DNA of 64,000 nucleotides from Crotophaga sulcirostris. Taxonomy: Eukaryota; Chordata; Aves; Cuculiformes; Crotophagidae. Under the pieces are notes generated by a model, which did no database searches, was not told the origin of the DNA, and was given only the letters and a program-made list of their open reading frames with translations. The stretch lies in NCBI GenBank assembly GCA_013397455.1, contig VYZB01000036.1:1596657-1660656 (forward strand). The letters are read 5' to 3'. The translations under genes and the position numbers were made by a program. Below, piece by piece: positions 38,481 through 52,800 of the stretch (position 1 is its first letter; each line of letters opens with the position of its first letter).

Positions 38481-41400
38481 CATAAAGGAAAAGCACAAGA
38501 ATACAATAGTATTGTCTATTAATACATCTAGTCCACTTGAACACAGGTAAAAGCCAGCTTAGATGTTCCTGTGACTCCCTCAACATCACAAAGTCTAAAG
38601 TTTACAGTACCTAAAGATCAATTTTCCTTTTCTTTCTCCATGACTAGAATCTTAAGTTCCAAAAATCATAGTTTGATCCCAATATCACGACAACATCTTC
38701 CAATGTTGCATGCAATTTTTAGCTTTGTCCTCTAGCTAAACTTCCCATGCATCATATATATACATCACTTTTTCCCCTTCTTCTATGAACAGATCTGCAA
38801 AGTATATTTAGATACATTTCTATGGAGCTTCTTAGAAGTATATCTAAAACCATAGGCATAATTTTATATCCTCATATGTGTGTCTGCAGAGTTTTTTCAT
38901 GGCCCCCAAGACACTGGCCAAGAAAAACAGCCTATGCGATAATCCGAACATAGAGGCTTATATGTACGTCTCTAAAGGTGGCATAAAATTCTTTTTGAAG
39001 TGACAGCTTCTTTAGTTTCTAGGACAACCTAAATCAAGGATCAGATATATTTCACAAGCAATTTTGTGTTCTAGAATCAAGAGAACTGTATTTTTTTACA
39101 AATGATTCAAAATACTAATTACAGACTAATCACAGGTATCTTTTCTTTGTGACTTATTAAAAATGGCCTGTCAGCTGGTTTGTACTTATATATTGATCCG
39201 CTTCATATTATATATTCAGATATGGTGATTTCCTTCATCTGTTTCTGCTTTAAGTATCCACTCTTTTAAGGTAGATTTCTCATATTAGATGCTGAAGAAA
39301 ACTTCCTGTACATCTAGAATAACTGGATTCATAACAATAAATTGAACCAAAAAAATTGGTTACTGATTTGAGTTTACCGATTTCATTACGTTCTCTCCTA
39401 GAGGCCCTATTTCATACAGCATAGCTCCCACTGAAGTCACTGAAAGGGTCTCGTTTTTCATAGTTTCTAATGTTCATTAGGTATTTATATAAAAAAATGA
39501 GAGCAAATTATATTACAGTAGATAGAATGATTTCATAGAGCAGTAAACTCTCGTATTCCAGGGCGCAACCCAACCAGTAATTTCTAGGGTTAGAGAAAAG
39601 CTTCGCGCACGGACAAGTTATTTTGAAAAGAACACAATTAAATGTTAAGTACCTTCCTTCAAAGCATCCCTTCAGTGGGAAACTGGACAAAATATGGTAT
39701 CACAATTTCTTTGCCTGCATCTTTGTGAGACCAACTCCCTGCCTGCCATCTTTGCTAGAGTGACTTCCATAGCTCTCTTTCACACTGCAATACACCTACA
39801 TTTGAAAGCATAAATTATCTTCTTCCCTCATTTGCACATGGTCTCTTTCGGTTGTAAGCCTGTATCCAAAGCACAGATATGAGTGATATCTGGAACTGTA
39901 TTGATAAAATTTATCCAAGGCTTGCACTAAACGAAGATGAAAAAAAAAATCCTTTTTAAATGCAGAAAGATTAAATGTATAAAAAACATACAATTATCTT
40001 CCTTGTTCTTAATACACATCAGAAAAAATACTGGAAGAAGCAAAATCCTTCATCCATTGCAGCCACTGATCAAAGGATCTTTATAAAGCACCAGGATTAA
40101 CTGTTTCAATAGTGATCATTTGGCTGATTGTCCTTTTAATTCAAAGGTGCTCCTTACTTGCTGCAGCACAATTTATTGTACATGTACCTTATCATTTAAT
40201 ACCACTATATCTTTGCACCAATTTATCAGTGAATGTATCTTACAAAATTCCTTGTCTACAACTTCCTTCCTCTTTGGGTTGTATCTTAGTTCTGGTAATA
40301 TGCTCAACCTTAAACCAGTGCTCAGATAAATCATCACAGGAAAGGAATTAAAATAAAGGAAAGCAGAATGCGATTTAAAGTTTTCATGGAAATCCAAAGT
40401 GACTGTACACAGCAAGATAAGGACCTTTCACTCACCGCAAAGCAAAACAGCAATCCAGACACGGAGCACAGTGGACCATGAAGGTTCAGCTATTAGAAGT
40501 ACAAATATCCATTCCTGTTGCTTCTCCTCATTTCTTAGACAAGAAACATAAATGACGTCCAATTTTAAATGTAAAAATTAAGACAGGAAACTTGTTCTCA
40601 TATGCTCCCTTCAGTCCATTTACCATGCTGTGACCACTGCAGTTGGCTTTCACACGTGAGCAGGTTGGAGGCAGGTGCCGCTGCACACGGTCCCTGCACC
40701 AAAAGGAACTGGTGTCAGCTCCTCCCAAAGAGGCAAGCACAAAGTTAACTTCCAGTTAGATATGGCACACGGACAGTCTGAGGTTTCATGAGTGACAGCC
40801 ATGCACTAGCCACCTTCTTACCTCCAGTGAGGCAGGAGGCATGTAGCACAGAAGCAGGGGACCTACATTGCAAATATCCCAAATCTGCACAGAACCAGAA
40901 AACCCACCTTGTCCAGGTGAGTCAAGGTCAGAGACTGTGTCTGCAGCCTTCTGTTTCCCTTTGCTGCCCCTTTCACCAAAGCCAAGATTCTTCTGAGAAG
41001 AAGTAAGAAAAGTTTGCTTTAACAAATCCCACAGCATAAACCACTTGATAACTTAAAATAGGAAGATCTTCTGTGGCAGTTTGCTAAGCTTTGCCTGCCA
41101 AGATAAAATAATTAAATAAATGCTGCATTGACACGGAAATGTATATTTAATCAGTTGTGACTCTTGCATGGCATTTAAGAGGCCTGTGCTTTCAGAATGA
41201 AGCAACATGATTTGATTTCTCAAATACCCTTGTGTTTGAGATACCCACCTATTTTATAAGCAACTACTCACTACCTCATGGTATACAATGTGCAACTAAA
41301 GCTCTCTGAAGTTAGGGCCAAACTCTACCATCTGGACTTCAGTTGAAAAGTCTGTTAAATAATAACAGAAAACATTTGTCACAGAGCTATATTTTAAAGA

Positions 41401-41505
41401 AAGGAGGTTGAAAGTAAGATGCTCTTCTTACTTTAAGTAAAGTCCTTCTTTAGGTTCACCGTGTTTTAGAACAACTAATGATAACAGGAGCTCCCAGTAT
41501 GATGA

Positions 41506-41520
41506 TTTTTTTTTTTTTTT
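41506..41520. repeat. Poly-T tract (15 bases)
   Basis: A homopolymer run in intron. No retrocopy was recognised next to it. Confidence 0.9.
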
Positions 41521-44500
41521 GCTAAAAGTCTAATATTGGCCTACTGATGCTAAGTGAAAGGGAAGCATAAGGACAGGTTCAGACATTTTGTATTTCTGAA
41601 CTCATCCTTGGGACAGCACACATTTTCTTTGGTGTTTCTTTCACATTTACTTAGAGCACGATAAATATAACTATCCAAGCAACTATATTACACTAGGAGC
41701 TTATTTTATCTAAGATCAGGCGCCTTGTCTTGTTATGTAGGTGGAAAGGGAGATAAGTTTCTCTTTCTTCCTTGAGATGAGTAGGTGTGTGGAAAAATGC
41801 CATATGAATCAAATTATCTTTGATTCATCACTATAACATTCACATCATACAAAATGATTTGCATTAAGGAACTAATATTTTACCTTTGCATTCCTGGGAA
41901 TTATACAATATACAAAAGACCAGAACCCAAGGAGTCCAGTGATTCAAGATCCAATTTATCTCTGCATTTGCTCCACAGTATTTTTTTTATTAATATTTTA
42001 AAAATATGAGTTTAATGATATTTAGCAAATTTCTATTGCACCAAATCTTTTTGGTAAATGCCTACTCAAACCACTTAGAATTCCATTCTTTGAAAATAGT
42101 GGTTAGAGTAAATCATATCATATACAGCAACCATCTCAGCTCAGTTCGTGTGTGTATATTCTTTTTCAGTCCGCCTGGATCTTCTCTACTCTTTCCCACA
42201 CTCGTGAGCAAGGAAAACCAAAGGTCTTGTTTATACAGAACGCCCCACAGTAGTTTCTTCTAAAGCATTCAAGCAAAAAATTAGGGAGACATTGCATCAT
42301 TCTTTCAGAAGTCTACAGTATTGGTATTTTCATAAATCTCAAATTGACTTCCTTATTTGATCTTTTCTCAGCATGTGAGCATGCAGGCACTGGAAGCATC
42401 TTTGGGATTCTGAATAAATCTGAAATAATGTACAAGTGAGTCCCCTGCTGAATGGGTCTTAAATCTGCAGCATTTACTGTTCAGGCCACTGCTTCAAGCT
42501 GTCTTGCAGTGCAAGAGGATTCCTGGAGAGGCTTTATTAAAGTCCAAGTTCTGCAGTCTGACATAAACAAAATGCAACTTCTCAGCTGGTTACATGCAAA
42601 ATATTTCTGATAATCTCACTCGATTTCATTCAACTGACATGCAAAGCCAATTGGGAGAGTGATCTGTGCTCCTGTAGTCTCATTCAAGTGAAAAGATTGA
42701 GGACGTTTTTCTAGCTAAGCCATAAGCAACTCTGAAGAATCATAAGCTCTTCTCCCTCCATCTGGAAAAAGTGGTATTTCTTATTTCATATATAGACCAA
42801 GCAGGCTAAAAAAACCCAAAAGCAAATAAACAAATGCAAAAAACAAACGAAAAAGTTTTTCCAAGCTTATTCCATCCCACCATAGCCAACCCACCACAGA
42901 AACCACCTGAGTACTGCAAAGTAGCAGGAAAATATCGGTGAGTTAGGTCTCCAGATTCCAAAAGAATTTTGCATCCTTATTTATACAGCAAATTCAGCTA
43001 AAGGTGAAGTTCTCTTTTCCCTCAGTTCATCTAACGTGGGCCATTCTGCTTCTTCACTCAATATTATTATTTCTAGGTGTGAATGCCTTTTCTGTCATGT
43101 AAAATTGATACCCTATCTCATTAACATACTATTTTCAGATTTCATTTTCTCTCTTGTTTATAGCTAGTATTCTCTATTTTACTTTTTACTTTCTTTGCTG
43201 TTGCCGTTCCTACTTTATAATGTGCTTGGGAAAGTAGTTTACATGAAAGATGTTATACAAAAAGCCAAGGAAAATCTAATTTCTTTTTCTCAAAGAAAAC
43301 AGTTTTCTATAGGCAAAAGTGGTATCTATTTCTGTAGTCATTCAGTGGGTTAGATGATGAAGAAGTCAGAATAGCTAGTGAGGGTGTATTCTACATTATT
43401 GTGGTTTTGTAAGGGAAGAAAGACTGCAACTGGAAATATTGTTTTGTTTGCAGTCATTAATTTCTGTGTTACAAAAAAAGTAACACTGAGCAGATGCACC
43501 TTTTTTCTGAACAGAAGTGTTTTCTCTTCCTAATTAATTGGGGACTTATTCAGAACAGGCTCAGCAATACAAAATTGACCTTTGAAGATCAAAGTGATAA
43601 GCCATATGGGGCTAAATCCTGTCTCTCTTATGCATGCAGAACTCTCACACTTCACAGATGAGTTTGCATCAGGATTTAGACAAGTTATCATCATATATCA
43701 TGAAAAACAGCCCCCGGGACAGTTTAATCTGTACAATCAGAACTTTCATGCTTCACTTTATATTATTCCCCCTCCCCTCTAGTGCTCACCCCTTCCTTTT
43801 TTCTAGGTTTCTTCTGGGAAAGTTTTACCCCCACCCACAACTTCCTCAACCATCCCATTTTGCTTTAGCACAGTTGGCAAGCTTCTTGCAACACATTAAA
43901 ACTTGAGAGTGAGAATACTAGCACTGCAAAATTTAAGAAAGCTTTCTCATTACGCTGCCTCTTCATTTCAATTGTTTGAAATTCTACTGCACCTTAAGGC
44001 ATGTGCAGAATCCAAACCAGGATCCAAGTGTTCTTACATTATATTATTATTTCTTGAATGAAGCATTTTAATATCAATATCCGGAGGACTGAACTAATAA
44101 ATCAGAATCAAACAAACCTTTTTCTTCTGAATACCTTACAAGCTGCACCAACTGTATAGTTTTATGTTGCATATTTATAGTTTACATTAAAGATATTTAC
44201 TACAATAATACTATCTCTGCTACCATAAGGATTGTTTTATCAATCTTTTACCCAGAAATACTCCTTAAATTTAAAATAAGCCCTGCTGGTATCACAAGGG
44301 GAAATATGTAAGACCTCAACACCACCAACAATAGTCAGAAGCATATCAATTCTCACTACCATACTTGCATTTTAAGGTAATTAACTGTTTAGACATAGAA
44401 TACATTCTATAGTCATTCTATTCATTAAAAAGAAGTCTAAAAAACTCTAGTGCTCTGATATTGTCCTAACAACCAAATGACGCAGGTGCGAGATGTTCAC

Positions 44501-46159
44501 TCTTCAAAGCTCGCAATTACTGCACGTCAGCCACATGCACGGAGGGCTGTACTGCACCCACCACCCTCTAAGGCAGGGAAGAAATGGTTTAAGTTTCAGG
44601 TAAAGTCCTGTACCAGCACTATTCAGACAGAACAGGAATACACTGTGGATAGTGTAAATCAACACAGTGCCTTGATCGTGGATACAGCTATATTTGATAG
44701 AATTGTAAATATAACATTTGTAGCCTGGCTGTGGATGGAATTAAGGATAATGCATTCTTACTGTACGCCATCTCAAAATTGGCAAACAGACTGAAAAGGA
44801 TTTAGTAATATTTATCAAGATGTTTTTAAATTAGAAGATAGAAAGACATGACAGACTGTAGTTCACCTGTAAAAACCTCCAGGCAAATCAAATGTGGTGA
44901 TAATGAGAAACAAAAATCCTCATAAAGGTTCTACCAGAACAGCTTTGACAAGATCTTGTGCTTTCACTGACACCAAACTCAGTTAATATAATGATGTAAA
45001 TGCACAGGAAAACAATCTATAAGTTCCACTAGTTATGGAAGTGTGCCATGGCCATGTGATAGTTCATAGAGAGTAATGGTTTTAAAGCGTACAATGATCT
45101 CAGGTTCTTCTTTTAAGCCATCTTTCTGGATGTTGAAAGTTTAGGCAGCTAAAAAACACTACTCAAACTCTCAATCAGTGACCTTAGAAGGTCAGATAAA
45201 TATAAAACCAGATACTAAACTACATTCAAATTCTGTACCATGTTATGCTTTAAGGTTACATAGAAAAAAAAAAATCCAACACATTAAAGTCAAATAAAGA
45301 AGGCTTCTCAAGGGTGAGACACACCAACGCTGCAGTGGGCTGCACTCTATGAAATGGTAAAATGCCTACCTAACAAAAGAGTGGAGCTGTGAGGATCTCT
45401 AAATTAATGTTTTGAAATACCTCAAATATCTCTACCTGCATAAAGTCTGCAAAACAGTTCCATAAAAACAGCATAAAATTCTACACTGAATTAAAGCCTC
45501 AAAACTCAGTCCTACTACATTCATCTGGTTCTCTCAGCAGCAACAGAAAAAAATATTGTAAAACAAAAGGCCTATTTAAATAAACCACAATGTTAATACA
45601 AGAAGAAATGGATAGACTCAAGCTATGAACACGTTTAGGCTGGAATTTAGAAGTTTCTTAATTAGCCATGAAATAGAGAATATTACTTCAGTAGGTGGAG
45701 AGACAGCAGTAAAACCTAGAGATTTTAAGAAAGACCCAAGTCAGTTTTTGCATAGGATTATATATCCTGATCACCTGAATCAATGTCCAGTATTTTTTCA
45801 ATCAAATACACTTATGGAGTTGAGAGACATTTCCAGAGCTCAATAATAAAAAGCAATAATAGAGAACCAAAGTATTTCACTGCAGACCCAGGAGTTCATG
45901 TGATGCTGCAAGGCAAAGAAGACCATGCTTTTGGCTAGGAGGCTGGGACCTGGATTCAGCTTGCTGGTCTGCTGTTTTTCTCTCAGGTTTTCTCAGACAC
46001 ATCATTGTCCCAGAAGTTTTTCATCTGTGATGGAAGGAAATACTTAACACCATCACAGGCAGGTATAAGATCAATACTGTATGGATCTTAGATACCAAGG
46101 TTACAAAGATCAAACAACTACCTTTACAAGGTGCTTTTAATCCAAAAATCTCAGGTTTT

Positions 46160-46840
46160 ATGGGCACAGACTCCTCAGCTCTGTTAGCACACCTAGCTGG
46201 CATTTGCATTTCAGGCCAGGTGACAGAAGTGTTTCTAAGAGGGCACAGACCAGCAAGCGAGGCAGCTTGCAGAGAGCAGAAGGCAGCCAAGGATGACGCA
46301 GTGCCCGTGGTCCTGCTGCCTACTGAGACCACGCAGGCGTCCTCAACTGCACTGCGGCTGCTGCACTGGGGGGAAAGGGAGTGTGTGTCTGTGTGCCTGT
46401 GTGTGTGTGTGTTAGGGGTGGGGGTCAGCCTGGGGGGCACCTTTGGACCCCTCTCAGCATAAGAGATTTCTGCCCTCTGCCTCCCACAGCCCCCAGCATG
46501 AGAAACACTCCTGTCTCTCTGGGTCTTTCCCCTTAGCCTTCTGGTTCACCTCCATCCTCCCCTGTTCCTACCCATGCCAGGAGCAGCAGGGCTTTGGCCA
46601 GGCCCTGTCTGTCATATCTGATGGGAAAAAATTCAGTTTCACCTGCTCTGATGGGAGGCACTGAGGTGGCGTCGGCTGCTACATCAAACGATGACTCTGC
46701 CACTGTCACCATCGCAGCTGCTTTTTATTTCGGGGGCTGGCACCCTGGCAGCTCACTGCATATCTGGTTTGGTACTGCCTGGCAGATGCTTCGTGATGAC
46801 TGTATCCCCAGAAGAAAGCACTGGGATTAATATGCAGCTT
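46160..46840. other. GC- and CpG-enriched intronic block of unknown function
   Basis: The block stands out from the AT-rich intron on both sides. CpG dinucleotides recur through about 46255-46795 (for example in aagcgaggc, gatgacgcag, acgcaggcgtcc, ggtggcgtcggc and catcgcag), while many hundreds of surrounding bases have almost none. It includes an octamer-like ATTTGCAT at 46202-46209, a TG repeat, and runs of G at about 46369-46440. Overlapping ORFs in several frames (such as 46021-46440 minus and 46160-46462 plus) match nothing I know. It could be an intronic promoter or enhancer, a captured GC-rich fragment, or an old retrocopy. No start site or poly-A signal could be assigned. Confidence 0.5.
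46380..46412. repeat. Interrupted (TG)n microsatellite
   Basis: An alternating TG run with two C interruptions, followed directly by G-rich sequence (ggggtggggg). Confidence 0.93.
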
Positions 46841-49800
46841 ATCTGTATTTAACAGTCAGTCAAAATATCAAAAAGTTATGTATAAATTTGCATGTCTGTT
46901 GCTACCTAAAGAAGCCTGTACTCCTCTGTGTCTTTCCTACAAACACTGATTTTGTATTATCTTATTCAATTAGGATTTTTTTTTATATGTATTTGGTAGC
47001 TGAAGCCATACATCCAGCTTGTTAGCCTAAAATTCACAGATTGCCTCCAGTGCTAAACTTCCTCTTTCAACAGTACACTCAGATTTCTGTTTATAGAAAG
47101 TGAAATAAAAATATAGCTCCCTGGGGGCCATTTCTAAGGATGACTCCAAATAAGCCAAAGGCAATATATTAAAGACTGGGTCTTTATTATGAAAGCTTAT
47201 AAATTCATGGCAACTGGCAAGAAAGGAAGGCCACAGAAAATTCAAGAAAATAGACTATATTCAATAAATATGCTTTATTTATGGGTTAGTGGAGAGTGGA
47301 CAGCACAGCAGAAACAACATCTTAGAAGACAAATCACTATCTGGGTTAGTAACAGTTCACACCCATATCTGCCTGGAATTCTAACATCCCCATACAGAAT
47401 CCAGGGCTAACTCAAATTATGAAAAAATCAATATAAGTTTTGGACTCTAAGCCCAAATCTACCAAAAGGTCAAGAGAATGAAAGGGCTTAGCTCTAATTA
47501 AGGGTTGAGTATCTCGTTTACATCCACAGTTTCTGCATGTGCATAATGACAGCAAATGGAAGGAAGCAATTTTTTTGCACACTGACTCACCGGATTGTTT
47601 TCCTTGAAACACATTCTGCTTTAGAACTCAAAATAATTCTCAACATAGGGCCTCCTCGCCTCTACGGAACTGAACTTCAAATCTCTTAGATGCTATGTGA
47701 CCCCAGGGCAGTGAGTATTTTAGAATCCTTTACCCTCATGTTAATTAATAGCGTTGAGTGAATTCATCATGATGCACAACTGGTCATTTTGAGGTCTTGT
47801 ATCTGGTGAGGCTTTTGTCATTTTTATTGTTTTGCTTTGGGGTTTTGAGGGGTTTGGTGGGGTTTTTTGCTTAATCACTTGGGCCCCATCAATGCTTTTA
47901 TTTTGCTTAAGTAAGCAATTTCTTTGTGATACAAAATTCTGACTAAATTCTTTAATCAGCTTTGGTTCAGAAACTGTTTATTTCCATCTGCATTACAAAT
48001 GCAGGATTTAAACAATCTATCAACACAGCATAATGCAGCAAGTGATCTTGTCAGTTTGTCCTTTCCTCTCAGGGATGCAGCTACTCTATTCTGTACTTCT
48101 GAAGAAAGGAAATAATAGGATTAGAAAAACATTGAGGACAAGGGGATGTCAAACAAAAGAAAAGCATGCTGCAGTTCTAAAGCACTCTCATCTTGTATTG
48201 GGAATTGTAATCCATTTGTGCTAAAGACTTTGCCTCTACTCATTATACAAAAAAACATAAAAGACTTATATATTTCGATACTGTAGTTTGGCCTATAGGG
48301 AACCATAATTAAAACATATTTGAGTAAATGCAATTTTAGTCATTATTAAGCAACCTAAAGCACAGTCAGCCACACAAACACAGCATTATCTAAGGATTAC
48401 GAAGTGTGAGACAGCCAGCAATCAAACAACCTTAAAGGTCCAATGCTTACTTAGCATATCAAAAATTAGTTACATACAACGCCCAACTATTTTAGAAAAA
48501 ATATTCTATACATCTATGAAAGAAATGCAAAAATCTGTAGGCCAACAGGAATAACTAATTTCTGTAAGCACTCATAGCTATTATGCAGAAGTTAACCCAG
48601 TTCATTATTCAAATAAATAGACTTTTCTGTATAGTATAGAAAAGTTTTGCAGTCTATTTTCTTCATCTTCTGAGATATGAATCAGGCTTTTTTCATGCAC
48701 TTCTGTATTGCCTCAGCTTCAGGTACTAGGCTAAACAAGCATTTGCTTAAGACTTAGTTCTGTCGAATCAGGATGGTATTGAGAAAAGTGACCTCTGTAT
48801 ATTAAAGTTTACATAAGAAAAGTGAAAGAAAACGTTTGTGACCTTGTAAAAGGCCATGCTTTCCAATTAAACAGAGTAGAAAGCAAGCATAAGTCACCCT
48901 TAAGAGTACTAATGTTGTGTGCTAACCACTCTTGAATCTGTAACTGTGACTATTGAACACGAAATCACACAAAACAGATCAAACTTACCTCTACTATTAA
49001 TATGTCAACTCTAAAAGCAATATCAAAGTCAATTTTGGAACTTGGTGCTAAGGCTTAGGATATTTCTCCTATCAAGATCAAACCTAAATAGTAAAAACTA
49101 AGACCAAAATTAAAGGAAACATACCTCCCTGACCGCCCTGAAACAAACAGCCAAAACTAAACCCAAAATAACTCAAGCACTTTTAGCTCAGGACATGTTT
49201 TCCTGTAACTGAAATAAGTGAGCTGCCAGTTTCAGGTTAACAGGATTGTTGGGATTTCAAACAATGTAAAAGAGAGGTCAGTGAGCCTGTGAGACTCAAG
49301 ACTTCAATCTCTCTCACATCTAGATCAAGGTAATTCAGATGAGAATTCATTGTTTCGAGGATGAGTCGAACTCAAAGCAGAATGGGAGCAATTTGGCACT
49401 CCCCATGGCTGCATCAGCAAAGCCAATCAATGCTTACATAGGTTGTACTTACTGTTCTCACATAGCCTTCCCTTGGCCAATTCTTGTGTGCAAACACCAT
49501 AACAATATAATGCAATAACACCAACCTGCTTTAGGCCCCTGTATTCCTCAGTACATGTTGAAACAAGGCTTATGCAGTTTTGTCCAGATGTGTGTTCATT
49601 TCTGTATATCAAGGTATGTACAGAAATAGCCAAGATCAAAGCCTCCTCATTCCCAGGTGAATCACAGACTTAGAGTCACTCTCCCACCTCACTGAGCTTC
49701 GTTATTGATGATGAGGTACAGGATGTTTATCCTATCAGGAGCTCAAACACAGTGAAGCTATCCATAAATACTTTGGAAAAAGCCACTGCAAAGTACTGTA

Positions 49801-52800
49801 AATGTCCATCTGCTCTCTGCAGAAAGCAGGATGTTGAAATACGGAGATAATGTAAATGTTCACAGAGAAATGTAAGTTAGTGAATCTTCCTGACCCACTT
49901 GGCTGCTAGTGTACCTATAAACTACAACACTAAAAGTAGTCATCAAAAATATGGCTGTCTACCAACTGCAGTAGGATTTGCAGTTACAAAATTCTGTCAT
50001 ACTGCTACCATCAAATGAAAGATTGATTTAGCAGTAACGCTATTTTCAGCAGTCCAACAAATCGTAAAATCATTGGATGCCACCTGGTCTTTCACAAGAT
50101 GCGTTAGCATGGCATTATTTTGAGTGTCTCTTCCTCACTCTTACACATAATAGCAAAAATCATGAAGAACTCACAAAGCTCTACTTTTCAGAGCCATTCA
50201 AGCACGTGGCAGCTGTAGTTCCACCAGCCAGCTCCACTACAGCTCTGATCGAGCTCTGCTTCATAGGACTTCTACCAGATTGCTCCCTCCTAGAGTATTT
50301 CTAGGGCCTAGGTGGCAGCACTTGCCTGAGAACTGTTACAGATCCCCTCATCTCCCTGCTTCTGTCCCTATGTTAACCTTACAGATTGTCCCCTGACTCA
50401 GCCAGTGCTCTCCCCAGCCTGCATGCCAAAGTAGCAGGAGAGTTTTTCCTCAACCCAACTGTGTCACACTGGAAATATTTAATATCCAGAGATTAAAGCA
50501 AAATTGCTCACTACTAAATCATAAACAATACACAGTTCTAAATACAGGTAAGTCTTGCAAGCATGCAGAGTGTGGCATCCTTTAAACCTATACCTTTAGT
50601 GTCTTCATAACATTCTGGTGCATCTTGAAAGTTACTTCTGAACCCCAGAGTCTTTTCAGCCCAGCTCACCTTAGCAAGAACAACAGCTAAGCCATGTATT
50701 CAGAAGCTACTTAGTGGCAAAGTTCTGCCCATCAGTTCCTCTCTTTTCACCTGATGTGCTTTGTGCTGGTCTTTTTGGGTGATGGTGGGAGTCTGTCTAT
50801 ATATAAAATATTTGGCCTCTTTATTCTGTGTTTAGCCATTTTCTACCCCCGTCCTGCAGATGGACAAAATATATTCATTTTTGGTCAAAGCACAGTCATT
50901 AAATTTTAAGTATTGTCCCGAGGCTGAAAGATATGTGTGGGAAGTTTGTCTGTAAATTTAGATAAACATTTACCAAGAAATATTCTCCATACAGCACTTT
51001 CCATAACTATAGGATACTTCTGTAATATTGATTGGATCCATGTATCATATGCAAGTTCCCCTACACATCACATGTACCTACTGATGTCTCTTTGAGCTGC
51101 TGCAAGGACAGGCAGCATCTGCAGTTGTTGCGAAATGTGCATTTATATAACAATATAAATGTATCTACTCTAATTTTAGATCCTGCCAGCAGGGGAAAAT
51201 GTTTGCAGCTAAAATACAAAGTTTGAATTTTTTCTAAACAATTTATTCGTACTTACTGTACCACCAACCATACTCACACACAAACAAAACCCAAAGGATT
51301 TTCCTGTTAATTTGTTCAGCATATATTTAGAATTTCAAATATGTTCAATTACAGCTTAGCCAATTTTCTATATTTCTTCTGATTGTTCTGCCCCTGTCCT
51401 TTAAATGATGAGACATTTCTCTGCTGTGACTGCAGTATAGACTATTTCCTTTCACTATTAATAATCCCATTGAGAAATATGAAGCAGCCTGAGAAGATTA
51501 GTTTAAGCTTTATTATTTTCCTAATTTCCCAAAACTGAGTATTTCCCTAGTTATTACAAGGGTAAATTATATTTACTACTGCTCTTGTCAATTCAAAATG
51601 TTTCCACATTCAGAAATATTTGCATACTATCTGATTTACTACATAGTAGCAGAATAAAGTGGCAGAGGAGGATAGATTATCCTTATAGACAGACAGTAAA
51701 CTCCTTGCTTTTTCATTCCCTCAGTTCATATTATGTTTGGGTTTAGGGTTTTTTTGTTTTAACTGGTTGCCATGTGAACTGGCAATACAGCATACAGCCT
51801 TCTATACCTGCTAATGTCTTCCCACTTTGAGAAAAGATAGGCAGTTTTTAATGTATCTGCCTCCAAGTATAGGTTGTGTTGCAGGTTAGACCTCATGAAA
51901 AAGAAGAATGCAAAGTGTCATAAGCAATTCAGCAAAACTTCAGCTTCCACCAGGCACTATGCTTTAATTTGGGAACAAAACTACTGACTTTACTACTCTA
52001 AAAACAAAATCATCACTAACAGGACTAACAGCAAGTGCTGCTAGGAATAGCTCTGAATATTAGGACTTTGGTTATTCACCTGAACTTCCTAAGAACTGAG
52101 AATTTACAAATGAAATAATTTATTTTAGTACCCAACCTCTGCACATTCTATATTGTCTTGTAACTTAAGAATAAAGTGACGTGCATGGGAGTATAAAAAT
52201 GTCTGGGATGGAGACAGAAGAAGGAAAAAAAAAAATTCCTTACAAGAAAACAACACTTAGATTGAATGCCAAAAAGATAACAAGATTGCTAAATATGATG
52301 AGAAGGAACTCTTACATTCCGGCCATATGTTGAGACTAATCTTTTCTAGAAAAAGTGCATTCAACACAAGCATATCTGGAGAAGAGCACTTAGCTGGGTA
52401 TAAGTCATAGACACTTGTACTCGATTTGTAAGGGGAGGAAATGCAGAAACAAGAGGGAGAGGAAAAACTAAATTAAGAAGTTAAATTGCAGAAGTCATTT
52501 GACGGCTATTAGAAACTGAAGATCTTCAGCACTGAAAATCTGCCATTAATCTCTTATTTACATGGAAAGCACATGCTTCTTTTTATCTGAAATACTTACA
52601 GTAATGACAGGAGCTGGGACTAGACAGATAAACACAATATGTCTGGTTATCAAGAAATATAGATTTCTTATCTAAATTTGGGGTTGAAGCTGATATTTGC
52701 CTACTGTGAGAAGATAGTGCATCTGCTCAGTGAAACTTATGCTCCCAGCATTTTTACTGCTAAAAACAGTGGTGATATAACATTTTCATGGGGCCCATTT

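Larger units (their letters stand above)
24347..46159 (-). other. GRM8: Large GRM8 intron upstream of exon A, no gene recognised
   Basis: Starts at the exon A acceptor (ctcag, preceded by a long T-rich tract on the minus strand) and continues for more than 21 kb as AT-rich DNA. It has homopolymer runs at 25400-25413 (A), 31371-31382 (A) and 41506-41520 (T), and an 8-G run near 25700. The preceding mGlu8 exon (a segment resembling ASEGNYGESGVEAF) was not found. No ORF here resembles a known protein. A weak ancient LINE-like patch is listed separately at 38430-38480. Confidence 0.65.

Noticed and set aside
41411..41434. Perfect 9-bp stem with a 6-nt loop
   Set aside because: A perfect 9-bp stem with a short loop is expected about once or more by chance in a window this size. 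There is no T run or gene context to suggest a function.
46021..46462. Minus- and plus-strand ORFs (139 and 100 codons) in the GC-rich block as protein genes
   Set aside because: Both overlap the TG repeat, show no known motif, and are explained by stop-poor GC-rich composition.
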